Part shown: piece by piece, positions 24,865 to 33,396 of the stretch
How the letters are laid out: the number at the start of each line of letters is the position of its first letter
Numbering within the stretch: position 1 is the stretch's first letter
Origin: Mycolicibacterium gadium
GTDB taxonomy: Bacteria > Actinomycetota > Actinomycetes > Mycobacteriales > Mycobacteriaceae
DNA: 64,000 nt
NCBI RefSeq assembly: GCF_010728925.1
Contig: NZ_AP022608.1
Location: 868,001-932,000, forward strand
Direction: 5' to 3'
Position numbers and translations under genes: made by a program
The notes under the pieces: model-generated
Told to the model about the DNA's origin: nothing
Databases searched by the model: none
Seen by the model: the letters and a program-made list of their open reading frames with translations, nothing else

Positions 24865-25539
24865 CTAGGCCGGTACCTCGGCGTGCAGTTTCTTCGCCGT
24901 CGGTGAGTTCTCCACCGCGGCCGGGTCGGGGTACGTCTGCAGCACGCGGTCTGCGGTGCCCGAACTGGTGACCGTGAACCAATAGTGCTCGTTCTTGTAG
25001 TGGTGGTTGCGATGATTGCGCCAAATCGACCGATAGACAGCGGTTTTGGGCTTGTAGTCGGTATGGATCAGGTAATGGGTCCACTCGTAGACCAGCCCGG
25101 CGACTGCGATGCACATCAGGAAGGTAAGGCCCAGCCCGAGCCGGGGGAACGCCAGCAGTGCGGTTCCGATTGCGAGCGGAAGTACCCATGTCGCAAGCGA
25201 TTTCCAGGGGATGAAGATCAGGGGCAGGCTGCGCGGATCCACGTGGTGGGCGCGGTGCTCCCTGGACAGCAGCGGGTCGATCGTGAGCCGGCCCACCCTT
25301 TTCGGGCGCCAGTGCAGGATGAACACGTGGATCATCCACTCGAAGAACGGGAACACCGCCATGATCGCCAGGGGTACGACGGCGTCGGTGAGCTGCCAGT
25401 CGCCGACGATGACCCGCGCGACCACCGCGACGACGAGGACAGCGCCGATCATCCAGGGGGAGGGGTACTTCAGGAATTGTCGGGCGGCGTCGCGCAGGGT
25501 CATCTTCTTGCGTGCGGTACGTGCGGCGGCGGTGGTCAT
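24865..25539 (-). CDS. sterol desaturase/fatty acid hydroxylase family protein
   Basis: The protein has 224 residues. Three or four membrane segments carry the diiron histidine clusters: His-x4-His in HVFILHW, His-x2-His-His in HRAHH, His-x3-His in HYLIH, and HRNHH followed by NEHYWF. This fits membrane-bound hydroxylases and desaturases acting on fatty acyl chains or sterols with oxygen. The specific substrate is not evident. Its start overlaps the FadR-type regulator stop by four bases; the two make an operon under the regulator's own operators. Confidence 0.87.
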   Translation of the reverse strand: MTTAAARTARKKMTLRDAARQFLKYPSPWMIGAVLVVAVVARVIVGDWQLTDAVVPLAIMAVFPFFEWMIHVFILHWRPKRVGRLTIDPLLSREHRAHHVDPRSLPLIFIPWKSLATWVLPLAIGTALLAFPRLGLGLTFLMCIAVAGLVYEWTHYLIHTDYKPKTAVYRSIWRNHRNHHYKNEHYWFTVTSSGTADRVLQTYPDPAAVENSPTAKKLHAEVPA

Positions 25540-26258
25540 GATTGGTCCTTGAGGTCATCGAGGGCGGACAGAAGCGCGGTCGTCGCGGGTTCGAGCAGAT
25601 CGTGTGCGGCTTGTCTGGCCCGCGCAGAGTCGCCGGCGGCGATCGCATCGGCCAACTCGCGGTAGGCCTGCGGGCGCCCCACCTCGTCGGCCATGACCGC
25701 GGCAAGGGCAGGTAGCGCGGGCTCGTAGGTGGCGCGAAGCGTGTTGTACATCAACCGGAGTGCGATCGAGTCCGCACCGTCGACTATATGGTCCCAGAAC
25801 GTCAGTGCGCACCGCTGCCGCTCGACGGGGTCGGTCTCGGCGGCCAGGGCAAGCAGGGCCTCGTCGAGGATTCCGGCGAGTTCGGGGGTACGCCGCTGGG
25901 CGGCGAGTTCGGCGACTTTGGGCCCGTTGTGTAAGCGGGTCTCGAGGATGCTGCGCACGACGGACACATCGAGTTCGCCGGCGCGGATGAGCAGACGGGG
26001 CAGCAGGTCGAGGCCGGCGTGGCGACGGAAATCGCGGACCGTGGTGGCGTCGCCCTGACGCACCTCGACCAGACCAGCCGCGGTGAGGCGCTTGAGCGCC
26101 TCGCGCACGGCGGGCCGCGATACCCCGAGCACCTCGGCGAGCCTGCGCTCACTGGGCAGCGACTCGCCGGGCTGCATTTCGCCGCTCAGCACCTCGGCGA
26201 CGATCTGTTCGAACACATCCTCGGGCACCGAGCGGCGGTTCACCGGTTGCAGGGCCAT
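25536..26258 (-). CDS. GntR/FadR-family transcriptional regulator
   Basis: The protein has 240 residues. The winged helix-turn-helix at the N-terminus shows [13 protein letters not shown] and [10 protein letters not shown], hallmarks of the GntR family. The all-helical FCD-like C-terminal domain places it in the FadR branch. It probably represses its own operon with the membrane hydroxylase; two matching operators lie 36-60 bases upstream. The effector is likely a fatty acyl or other acid, by family analogy. Confidence 0.9.
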   Translation of the reverse strand: MALQPVNRRSVPEDVFEQIVAEVLSGEMQPGESLPSERRLAEVLGVSRPAVREALKRLTAAGLVEVRQGDATTVRDFRRHAGLDLLPRLLIRAGELDVSVVRSILETRLHNGPKVAELAAQRRTPELAGILDEALLALAAETDPVERQRCALTFWDHIVDGADSIALRLMYNTLRATYEPALPALAAVMADEVGRPQAYRELADAIAAGDSARARQAAHDLLEPATTALLSALDDLKDQS

Positions 26259-26294
26259 GCCGCCACAGTGCCAGGCAAGTGGCCAGAGGTCAAG

Positions 26295-26318
26295 TGGTCA
26301 GACCAGTTGGTCAGACCA
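26295..26318. promoter_or_regulatory. twin FadR/GntR-type operators
   Basis: The same 11-base palindromic site TGGTCAGACCA occurs at 26295-26305 and at 26308-26318, two bases apart. It fits the FadR-subfamily pattern TNGTNNNACNA exactly. The sites lie just upstream of the FadR-type regulator gene start at 26258, so autoregulation is likely. A related but weaker half-site, TGGCCA, lies a little closer to the gene. Confidence 0.75.
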
Positions 26319-26323
26319 GTTAC

Positions 26324-26698
26324 TTATCCTGCGGCGAGTCGCGCTTTCATCGCCTCGGCCAGCGCGAGCATCGCCTGCAGGGGCCGCACCATGACCGTGA
26401 ACTCGTCGATCAGGCCGTTGGCGTCGACGTGGATGAAGTCGCAGCCCTGCACCTGTTTGTCGCCCACCCTGGCCTCGAACACCAAGGCATGGTCGGCCGC
26501 ACCGGCGGCACCGATCTCGCGGATGTAACGGAAGTCCTCGAAAACGTCGATGACCGCGGCGAGGATCTGCCTCAGGGCCTCTCGCCCCTCGTACGGGGTG
26601 AACACGACAGGGCTACGAAAGACCACGTCCTCGCGAAGCAACGCGACGGCAGCGTCGAGATCTCTGGCTTCGATGGCCGCGCGGAACGGGTGCCCCAC
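26324..26698 (-). CDS. NTF2-like/SnoaL-type protein
   Basis: The protein has 124 residues from a GTG two bases after the stop of the upstream lipoprotein gene. The layout is that of a short NTF2-fold protein: FRAAIEARDLDAAVALLREDVVFRSP, then a Gly-Arg-Glu-Ala turn, and sheet strands ending DEFTVMVRP. Such proteins bind small hydrophobic ligands and may be isomerases, dehydratases or hydrolases; nothing is decisive here. It is most likely co-transcribed with the lipoprotein gene. Confidence 0.78.
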   Translation of the reverse strand: MGHPFRAAIEARDLDAAVALLREDVVFRSPVVFTPYEGREALRQILAAVIDVFEDFRYIREIGAAGAADHALVFEARVGDKQVQGCDFIHVDANGLIDEFTVMVRPLQAMLALAEAMKARLAAG

Positions 26699-26700
26699 GT

Positions 26701-27123
26701 TCAGCAGTTGGCTTCGATACGGAACGTCGCCGTCACCGCATTGCTCGGATTGTCCTTGAACGAACCATCGGCCTCGCCGGTGATCGTGAATTTTCCGCCC
26801 TGGCCGGTCACCTCGGCCTTGCCGACACGGCCGTCCCAGAACGTTCCGGTGAACCCGCCGAGATCGCGGAAATCGACGGATTGGACCGTGACGTCGCCGC
26901 CCTCGCTGTTCAGGAACGCCGTCAGTTTGGTCGGCTCACCGGGGGTCTTTATGTTCCACATCCACCCGGTTTGCGTGCAGACCACGGCTTGCGCCTCGGC
27001 TGCGTTCTTGCCGTCGATGGTCACCTTCGCGGTGGTGCCGCCGAGTGCGGCCGGCGGCGGTGAACACCCTGCTGCTGCGGCGGCGAGCGCAACGGCGACC
27101 GTCGCGACAAGTCGATTGTCCAT
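26701..27123 (-). CDS. LpqH-family (19-kDa antigen type) lipoprotein
   Basis: The protein has 140 residues. A short signal sequence ends in a lipobox with Ala-Gly-Cys, the Cys near residue 20. The mature part starts after a Pro-rich linker and contains VTIDGK, a VVCTQTGW segment, and a second Cys at the very C-terminus. The two-Cys beta-sandwich resembles the LpqH/LppE family. These are abundant, surface-exposed, immunodominant lipoproteins whose biochemical role is unclear. It is followed by the NTF2-like gene. Confidence 0.85.
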   Translation of the reverse strand: MDNRLVATVAVALAAAAAGCSPPPAALGGTTAKVTIDGKNAAEAQAVVCTQTGWMWNIKTPGEPTKLTAFLNSEGGDVTVQSVDFRDLGGFTGTFWDGRVGKAEVTGQGGKFTITGEADGSFKDNPSNAVTATFRIEANC

Positions 27124-27154
27124 GTCGGATGACTCTATTGCGGTTGACGGTCCG

Positions 27155-27943
27155 TCATGGGCATTTCACCGCGAGCGCGGCGGCGGTCGCCTCGTCGGCG
27201 GGCAGAAACGCCTCGATGGACAGTTCGGCTGCGGTCAGGTCGAGCGCCGTGCCGAATGTCGTCACCGTGGACAGGAACGTGAGCAGCTGCCCCTGCTGGC
27301 TGTAAAGCTCCAGCGGTACCGCGACACCGCCGAGATCGCGGGTGGCGTCGAATCCGCCTGGAAAGGCGTCTATTTCGGCCAGCAGCGCTGACAGGTCGCT
27401 CGACCCGCTCACCGCGGCCTCACGGCGAAGCCGCTCGATGACGTGGTGGCGCCACTGTGCGAGGTTGCGGATTCGCGGCGCGAGCCCGTCGGGGTGCAGC
27501 GAGATGCGAAGCGCGTTCGGCTGCTCGAGCAGACTCGGCGCGACGCCCTCGAGCAGGAGACCGGCACCCGCGTTCGCATGCACGATCTGCCAACCCCGGT
27601 CAACGACGACGCAGGGGAAGGGGTCGTATGCGCTGAGCATCCGTTCGACGCCGTCGCGAACGGCTGCCATGTCCGGATCGTGCAGGGACCGCTCGCTGTA
27701 GACCGGGGCGAGTCCGGCAGCCATCAACAACTGGTTCTGTTCGCGAAGCGGAATGTCGAGCACCTCGGCGAGGCGCAGCACCATCGCCCGACTCGGACTC
27801 GAGCGGCCAGTCTCGATGAAACTGACGTGGCGCGCGGACACGTCGGCCTCGATCGCCAGGTCCAGCTGGCTCAGCCGCCGCCGCTGCCGCCAATCGCGCA
27901 TCATCGTGCCGAACGGCGGCGTCTGCACAGCGGCGGTCATCAT
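27155..27943 (-). CDS. XRE-family regulator with MmyB-like C-terminal domain
   Basis: The protein has 262 residues from ATG 27943; a GTG at 27961 is also possible. The Cro/C1 helix-turn-helix covers about residues 12-68 with Arg-Leu-Ser-Gln-Leu-Asp-Leu-Ala and His-Val-Ser-Phe-Ile-Glu-Thr-Gly-Arg. The C-terminal domain has the PAS-like MmyB layout, with DPFPCVVVDRGWQIVHAN, and would bind a fatty acid or similar ligand. Targets are unknown. The gene is divergent from a small membrane-protein gene and is followed by the lipoprotein gene. Confidence 0.88.
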   Translation of the reverse strand: MMTAAVQTPPFGTMMRDWRQRRRLSQLDLAIEADVSARHVSFIETGRSSPSRAMVLRLAEVLDIPLREQNQLLMAAGLAPVYSERSLHDPDMAAVRDGVERMLSAYDPFPCVVVDRGWQIVHANAGAGLLLEGVAPSLLEQPNALRISLHPDGLAPRIRNLAQWRHHVIERLRREAAVSGSSDLSALLAEIDAFPGGFDATRDLGGVAVPLELYSQQGQLLTFLSTVTTFGTALDLTAAELSIEAFLPADEATAAALAVKCP

Positions 27944-28054
27944 CGGCCCAGTGTCGCGCACCGACGCGCCCGTAGCGATTACCCGTCAGGTAATTGCGCC
28001 ACTTACCCGGGACGGGAAGGGTCGATGGTGACAGTCGAGCAGAGGAGAACGATC

Positions 28055-28354
28055 ATGCGGACCGCACCGTCCGTCGACCGCCCGATCCCGCGGTGGCTGC
28101 ACGTCGTGCTGATCGCCGATCGAGCCGGTTCGTCGTGGTACATCGGCACCGGGTTCTTCTTCGCCCCACTGCTGGTGCTGCTGTCCCCATGGCCGACGGT
28201 CACTGCGATCGCGTGGGTCGTCATCGCGCTGGCAGGCCTGTGGCTGGGCCTGCTCGGTATCGCGATGGCGACCGGACTCGCCATCGCGATGCGGTCGAAC
28301 GTCGAGATCCCCGAGGACTACTGGCGTTCGCTGGTCGACTATCCGGTCAGGTAG
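28055..28354 (+). CDS. small two-helix membrane protein
   Basis: The protein has 99 residues. ATG 28055 is chosen because AGAGGAGA lies seven bases upstream; an in-frame ATG at 28025 has none. After about 35 soluble residues, two hydrophobic helices (near 36-56 and 60-80) are joined by a short turn. No family is recognised. Being divergent from the XRE regulator gene, it may be its target. The last eight bases overlap the convergent cyp125 gene. Confidence 0.65.
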   Translation: MRTAPSVDRPIPRWLHVVLIADRAGSSWYIGTGFFFAPLLVLLSPWPTVTAIAWVVIALAGLWLGLLGIAMATGLAIAMRSNVEIPEDYWRSLVDYPVR

Positions 28355-29591
28355 CACCGGCGCCGGTGTAGTCCACCTGCCAGTGCTTGATGCCGTTGAG
28401 CCAGCCGGACCGTAGGCGTTCAGGCGCCGAAATCGGCCTCAGGTTCGGCATTTCGTCGGCGATGGCGTTGAAGATCAGGTCGATGGTCATCCTGGCCAGG
28501 TTCGCGCCGATGCAGTAGTGGGCTCCGGTGCCGCCGAAGCCGACATGTGGGTTGGGATCCCGCAGGATGTTGAAGGTGTAGGGGTCGGAGAACACTTCCT
28601 CGTCGAAGTTGGCCGACCGGTAGAACATCACGACGCGGTCGTCCTTCTTGATCTGGACGCCACCCAGCTCGGTGTCCTCCAGCGCGGTGCGCTGGAAGGA
28701 GGTGACCGGTGTGGCCCAGCGGACGATTTCATCCGCAGCCGTCGCGGGCCGCTCCCGCTTGAAAAGCTCCCATTGGTCGGGGAATTCGGTGAACGCCATC
28801 ATGCCCTGGGTGATCGAGTTGCGGGTGGTCTCGTTCCCGGCCACCGCCAGCAGGATGACGAAGAAGCCGAACTCGTCGTCGGTGAGCTTGTGGCCCTCGA
28901 CATCGGCCTGTACCAGCTTGGTGACGAGATCGTCGCCGGGATTCTTACCGCGATCAGCCGCCATCTGCATGCCGTACATGATCAGTTCGACGGACGCGGC
29001 CGTCGGGTCGTTCCTGGTGTATTCGGGGTCCTGGTCGCCGACCATCTGGTTCGACCAGTGGAAGAGCTTCATCCGGTCGTCCTGGGGGACGCCCATCAGC
29101 CCGGCGATCGCCTGCAGCGGCAACTCGGCCGACACCTGCTCGACGAAATCGCCGGAACCCTCGGCCGCCGCCCGTTTGACGATATCGGCGGCGCGCAGGC
29201 GCAGCTCGTCGCGCAGCGACTCGATCGCGCGAGGCGTGAACGCCCGCGAGATGATCTTGCGAAGGTGGGTGTGATGCGGCGCGTCCTGGTTGAGCAGGAC
29301 TACCTTGCCGCCCTCCAACGACTCTGGGTCGGCCTCGTCGCGGTACCGGGGCAGGGCGGTCTTCTTGTTGGAGGAGAAGACGTCGCTGCGCCGCGACACC
29401 TCCTTGACGTCCTTGTGCTTGGTCACCACCCAGAACCCGTCGTCGCCGAACGCGAGATTGCCCCGCTCCTGCTTCTGCCACCAGATCGGGGCCACCTTCC
29501 GCATGTGGGCGAGCTCGTCGACGGGCAGCCGCTCCGCGTAGATGTCGGGGTCGGTGAAGTCGAATCCAGGCGGAAGGTTCGGAGTTGGCAT
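28347..29591 (-). CDS. cyp125: steroid C26/27-monooxygenase CYP125
   Basis: The protein has 414 residues. The start at 29591 is taken because GAGGA lies seven bases upstream and the protein then opens with PTPNLPPGFDFTDPDIYAERL, very like M. tuberculosis CYP125A1 as I remember it. The I-helix AGNETTRN, ExxR in EIVRW, and heme loop FGGTGAHYCIGANLARM (Cys near residue 360) are intact. CYP125 oxidises the terminal methyl group of cholesterol or cholestenone to start side-chain degradation. A KstR-like but imperfect site lies about 100 bases upstream. It is a second P450 in the window, clearly different from the CYP124-like one. Confidence 0.93.
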   Translation of the reverse strand: MPTPNLPPGFDFTDPDIYAERLPVDELAHMRKVAPIWWQKQERGNLAFGDDGFWVVTKHKDVKEVSRRSDVFSSNKKTALPRYRDEADPESLEGGKVVLLNQDAPHHTHLRKIISRAFTPRAIESLRDELRLRAADIVKRAAAEGSGDFVEQVSAELPLQAIAGLMGVPQDDRMKLFHWSNQMVGDQDPEYTRNDPTAASVELIMYGMQMAADRGKNPGDDLVTKLVQADVEGHKLTDDEFGFFVILLAVAGNETTRNSITQGMMAFTEFPDQWELFKRERPATAADEIVRWATPVTSFQRTALEDTELGGVQIKKDDRVVMFYRSANFDEEVFSDPYTFNILRDPNPHVGFGGTGAHYCIGANLARMTIDLIFNAIADEMPNLRPISAPERLRSGWLNGIKHWQVDYTGAGAT

Positions 29592-29692
29592 CAGGAAATC
29601 CTCAGCATCGCTCATATGACGTTGTCTAGGCCGGCAATCCATTGCTACACCACAGTTGGGAACTGCTGCGGGCGGTTACAGATACTCCGAAG

Positions 29693-29706
29693 TAGAACGT
29701 GTTCCC
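29693..29706. promoter_or_regulatory. degenerate KstR-type site between cyp125 and the exported Pro-rich protein
   Basis: TAGAACGTGTTCCC matches TNNAACNNGTTNNA except for the last A. It lies about 100 bases upstream of cyp125 and about 115 bases upstream of the divergent gene. CYP125 belongs to the KstR regulon in M. tuberculosis, which supports function. The distance is larger than the 31-33 bases seen for the three perfect sites in this window, which weakens it. Confidence 0.5.
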
Positions 29707-29822
29707 ACAGCCGCTACTAATTTGTCCGGTTGTTCACTCGGGACCCAGGTGTAACAATTTTGACGATCAAACTGAAGCATTCGTTAGACGGGATTCGGTC
29801 CAACTTGCGGAAGGGGGCTCCG

Positions 29823-30446
29823 GTGGGAATCGACATTGAGGTGAAGGCCGCGACAGTGGCCCTCGCGGGTGTGGGAACACTCGCTGCGCTGCTGGCGGGA
29901 GCGACGACGGCGCAGGCCGATCCCGGCGTTCCCGTACCGCCTCCCGCGCCCCCCGCGGTCGTCGCACCCGTTCTCCCGGGTCCTGTTCCTGCGGCGCCGC
30001 CGGCAGCGCCCCTCGCTGCGCCCGCACCCCTCGTACCCGCGGCTGCCCCCGCGCCTGCTGCACCGGAAACGCCGGCTGCCGCGCCCATCCCGGGCGATGT
30101 GGCACCACCCGCGGAGGTGCCGCACCTGGCCAGCCCCGAGAACCTACCGCCGGGCACCAGCATGTCGCCGCCCCCGAACACCGGGGGTTCGTACCTCCGC
30201 GACCTCTGGCATGCCGTACAGACGCAGGAGGTCAGCGGTAAGGACGCTCTGCTCCTGCTGACGCAGCGGCCGATGAATGCCAACGCCACACCGCCGCCGG
30301 GGCTCTCGGCGAATCCGGCGCAGCAGCTGCCCGCGGCACCCCCACCCGCTCCAGATGCACCGCCGCCTGCTGCGGTTCCGCCGCCGGCGGTTCCCGCGCC
30401 CGCTCCCGTGGCCCCCGCGCCGGTGGTTCCCGTCCCGACGCCCTAG
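29823..30446 (+). CDS. exported Pro/Ala-rich protein
   Basis: The protein has 207 residues from GTG 29823, with GGAAGGGGG five bases upstream. The first 32 residues form a signal peptide (Val/Ala/Leu core ending Ala-Gln-Ala-Asp). The mature part is mostly Pro, Ala and Val, interrupted by a short ordered-looking segment near residues 120-155 with a Tyr-Leu-Arg-Asp-Leu-Trp core. The function is unknown. Pro/Ala-rich exported proteins often span the mycobacterial cell wall or are surface antigens. Confidence 0.72.
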   Translation: MGIDIEVKAATVALAGVGTLAALLAGATTAQADPGVPVPPPAPPAVVAPVLPGPVPAAPPAAPLAAPAPLVPAAAPAPAAPETPAAAPIPGDVAPPAEVPHLASPENLPPGTSMSPPPNTGGSYLRDLWHAVQTQEVSGKDALLLLTQRPMNANATPPPGLSANPAQQLPAAPPPAPDAPPPAAVPPPAVPAPAPVAPAPVVPVPTP

Positions 30447-30454
30447 TCGACTCC

Positions 30455-32728
30455 TCAGCCGCCTAGAACGGCGACCGGTTCGATCCGGGCGGGCACATGC
30501 TTGTGCCACGGTGTGCCGGCGTACGCATCACGCCAGTCGGACGACGTCAACGCATTCGGCGCCACGCCAGGAACGTGTTCCCGGCCCTCCCCGTCCACGA
30601 AGTCGAGACCGAACCCGTTGGGCAGTGACGCGTGGCCCGGCAGCATCGCCTCGCTGATCTCGACGCTCGCTTCCGCGCTGCCCGCCGCGGTGATGATGCG
30701 GGCCCGCGCACCGTGGACCAGGCCGAGTGCCTCGGCGTCCTCGAGGCTGACCCGCAGCGCGCCGTCGGCGTCACGCTTTCGCCACGTCGGGTCGCGGAAA
30801 ATGTCATTCGCCGTGTAGGCGCGACGTTCGCCGGCGGACAGCACGATGGGGAAGTCGGGTGTCGTGAAGTGCGGTTGCGCGTCGGACAGACCGCGGATCT
30901 CGTCGAGCATCTCCGGCATCGCCAGCGCGATCTTCTTATCGGCGTGCGTGATCAACGCGAAGTCGTCGTCGTACTCGTGCACCGTGAACGTGACGCCGGA
31001 GCGGTTCGACAAGATCGCGTCGAACAGCGCGTTGCCGTCGGCGTGCCCGGCCCGTTGCACCGCTTCTGGATAGGTCATGGCCGCCTTCTGCGCGAGCCCC
31101 CACAGTGCCGCGGCTCCCGAAAGTCCTTCGGGCAGCGTGGGTCCCAGCGTTTCGTACAGCACGTAGGGGAGTACCTTGCCGAGCATCGGACTAGCGCCGA
31201 CAGCCTGCAGGAAGGCGACGGTGAATGCCTCGCGACCTTCGGCCGCGGCGCGCCGCAGCGGTTCGAGCTCCTCGTCGCAGACCACGCCGAGCGCCCGCAC
31301 CAGGCGGGCCCAGATTTCCGGCTCGGGGAGGGTTCCCTCGAGTGGCTCCATCAATCGGTGGCGCAAATGGAAGGTGTTGTGCGGAAATTCGAGGTTGAAG
31401 AAGGTCGACTCGGCCTTCTCGTACTGCGACGCGGCTGGCAGCACGTAGTGGGCCAGCCGCGCGGTTTCCGTCATCGCGACGTCGATCACCACCATCAGTT
31501 CCAGCGCGCTGAACGCCTCGCGGCACGCGTGGGAATCCGCCAGCGAATGGGCGGGATTGCTGCTCTCGACGATCATGGCTCGGAACCGGTCCGGGTGATC
31601 GCCCAGCATCTCCTGCGGTATGACGTTGCTGGGGATCAGCCCGCCGACGATGGGGGCACCGGTGACCGGTGTGCGGCCGACGTCGGGAGTGTGACGGAAC
31701 AACGGGCCGAAAGACGAATGTAGATGCTGGGCACCGCGTTTCGCGAAATTTCCGGTCAGGATCCAGAGCAGCTTGTTGAGATACGAGCACAGTGTGCTGT
31801 TGGGTGCCTGCTGGATGCCGAGATCCTCGAACACGGACACGCTCTTGGCGGCGCCGATCCGACGTGCCGCCGCGCGAATCGATTCCTCGTCGACGCCGCA
31901 CCGCAGCGCATAGTCGGCGACGTCGACAGTGCGCAGGATTTCCAGCACGGGGTCGACCCCCGTGACGTGCTCGGCGAGAAACTCCTTATCGCACAGGTCT
32001 TCCTGCACGACCACCGCGGCCAGGGCCGCCAACGCCCACGCGTCGGTGCCTGGTCGCACCCGCAGGTGGATGTCGGCCATCTTCGCGGTGTCGGTGATCA
32101 CCGGGTCGATGACGATCATGGCGCGCTCGGGGTCTTTGGCGATGTCGTTGAGCACCGTTCTCGCCCGCGGGAAACTCTGCGACATCCACGGGTTCTTACC
32201 GATGAACACCGATACTTCGGCGTGCTCGAACTCTCCTCGCGTGTGGCCGCCGTAGAGGTGGGCGTCCACCCACGCTTCGCCTGTCTTCTCCTGGGCGAGC
32301 GCATTGGAACGGTAGTGCGAGCCGAGCGCCTTGAGGAATGCGCCGCTGTACGCGCCGCCGAGATGGTTGCCCTGCCCGCCGCCGCCGTAGTAGAAGATCT
32401 TGTCGCCACCGTAGGTGTCGGCGATGCGTTTGAAGCCCGCCGCGATCTCGGTGACCGCTGTGTCCCAGTCGATCTCCTCGTAGCTACCGTCGGGACGTCG
32501 GCGCATGGGAGAGGTCAGTCGGCTGCGATTGTTCTGGTAGTGGTCCAGCCGTAGCGCCTTGTTGCAGGTGTATCCCTGCGAGGCGGGATGGTCTTTGTCG
32601 CCGCGGATCTTCGCCAGCTTGCGGCCATCGAGTTGGACGACGATCCCGCAGTTGCACTCGCAGAGGATGCACGCGGTCGGATGCCAACCTTCTGGAGCCG
32701 CTACGGCGGCGACATTCTCGCTAGTCAT
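30455..32728 (-). CDS. molybdopterin oxidoreductase (Rv0197-like)
   Basis: The protein has 757 residues from ATG 32728. The N-terminal iron-sulfur motif is exact: Cys20-x2-Cys23-x3-Cys27-x27-Cys55. Molybdopterin-binding segments follow (for example a Gly-Gly-Gly-Gly-Gln-Gly-Asn-His run and IGKNPWMSQS), and the C-terminal molydopterin-dinucleotide-binding domain ends the protein. It belongs to the formate-dehydrogenase/nitrate-reductase superfamily, but the substrate is unknown. No twin-Arg signal is present, so it should be cytoplasmic. An eight-base overlap with an upstream TetR gene matches Rv0196-Rv0197 of M. tuberculosis. No partner subunit or maturation gene is adjacent. Confidence 0.88.
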   Translation of the reverse strand: MTSENVAAVAAPEGWHPTACILCECNCGIVVQLDGRKLAKIRGDKDHPASQGYTCNKALRLDHYQNNRSRLTSPMRRRPDGSYEEIDWDTAVTEIAAGFKRIADTYGGDKIFYYGGGGQGNHLGGAYSGAFLKALGSHYRSNALAQEKTGEAWVDAHLYGGHTRGEFEHAEVSVFIGKNPWMSQSFPRARTVLNDIAKDPERAMIVIDPVITDTAKMADIHLRVRPGTDAWALAALAAVVVQEDLCDKEFLAEHVTGVDPVLEILRTVDVADYALRCGVDEESIRAAARRIGAAKSVSVFEDLGIQQAPNSTLCSYLNKLLWILTGNFAKRGAQHLHSSFGPLFRHTPDVGRTPVTGAPIVGGLIPSNVIPQEMLGDHPDRFRAMIVESSNPAHSLADSHACREAFSALELMVVIDVAMTETARLAHYVLPAASQYEKAESTFFNLEFPHNTFHLRHRLMEPLEGTLPEPEIWARLVRALGVVCDEELEPLRRAAAEGREAFTVAFLQAVGASPMLGKVLPYVLYETLGPTLPEGLSGAAALWGLAQKAAMTYPEAVQRAGHADGNALFDAILSNRSGVTFTVHEYDDDFALITHADKKIALAMPEMLDEIRGLSDAQPHFTTPDFPIVLSAGERRAYTANDIFRDPTWRKRDADGALRVSLEDAEALGLVHGARARIITAAGSAEASVEISEAMLPGHASLPNGFGLDFVDGEGREHVPGVAPNALTSSDWRDAYAGTPWHKHVPARIEPVAVLGG

Positions 32729-33314
32729 CTCCGGATTTCCTTTCCGAGGTCTCGGCCAGCACGAGGGCGCGTAACTGGCCATGAACGAGGTCGAGAGCCG
32801 TGACGTCTCGAGAAGCGCGCGCGACGACGATCGCGCCTTCGACGGATGTGGTTGTCAGCATGGCGAGTTCGGCGGCGCGCCTCGTGGGGACGCCATCCGA
32901 TATCAGCCGGGCGGTGATGAGGTCCGTCCATCGGCTGAAGGCCGCGGCCGCCCGCTCGATCACCGCCGCGGCGGCGTCGGGCTTCTCGGGGTCACCCGAC
33001 TCCACACTGACGGCGACGACGGGACACCCCGCGCGAAAGTCACTTTTCAGCAACTGCTTTCGATAGTCGGCGAACAGCCTGTCGAGTGCGTCGATGCCGG
33101 ATTCGGCTTTGGCGATCTTCGCCGCGATGTACTCGCCCGTGTAGTCGATCGCTTCGCACAGCAGCTGGGTGCGGCCGCCGGGGAAGTAATGGTAGGCCGA
33201 TCCGCGCGGGGCTCCGCTGTGCTCCAGCACGTCGGCGATGGCGGTCGGGTGGGCGCCGCGCTCGCGAATGAGGAGAGCGGCCGATATGACCATCCGCTCG
33301 CGGGGACTAACCAT
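32721..33314 (-). CDS. TetR-family regulator (Rv0196-like, LmrA/YxaF type)
   Basis: The protein has 197 residues. The helix-turn-helix ends Gly-Ala-Pro-Arg-Gly-Ser-Ala-Tyr-His-Tyr-Phe-Pro-Gly-Gly, which is the LmrA/YxaF subgroup signature, and the C-terminal half contains a conserved AGCPVVAVSVE segment. The gene is upstream of the molybdopterin oxidoreductase with an eight-base overlap. A perfect palindrome lies 26-45 bases before its start. It therefore most likely controls both. Family members sense drugs or flavonoids; the ligand here is unknown. Confidence 0.9.
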   Translation of the reverse strand: MVSPRERMVISAALLIRERGAHPTAIADVLEHSGAPRGSAYHYFPGGRTQLLCEAIDYTGEYIAAKIAKAESGIDALDRLFADYRKQLLKSDFRAGCPVVAVSVESGDPEKPDAAAAVIERAAAAFSRWTDLITARLISDGVPTRRAAELAMLTTTSVEGAIVVARASRDVTALDLVHGQLRALVLAETSERKSGDD

Positions 33315-33339
33315 GCGGGTGGGCCTCCGTCCGGCTGGC

Positions 33340-33359
33340 TATGTATGACACCTTACATA
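33340..33359. promoter_or_regulatory. TetR operator TATGTA-N8-TACATA
   Basis: A perfect six-base inverted repeat with an eight-base centre spans 20 bases, 26 bases upstream of the TetR gene start. It stands out as AT-rich. The layout fits autoregulation of the TetR-oxidoreductase operon. Confidence 0.65.
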
Positions 33360-33396
33360 ATCGCCGGGCCAAAACAACGCCTAGATGCCGGCGGAT

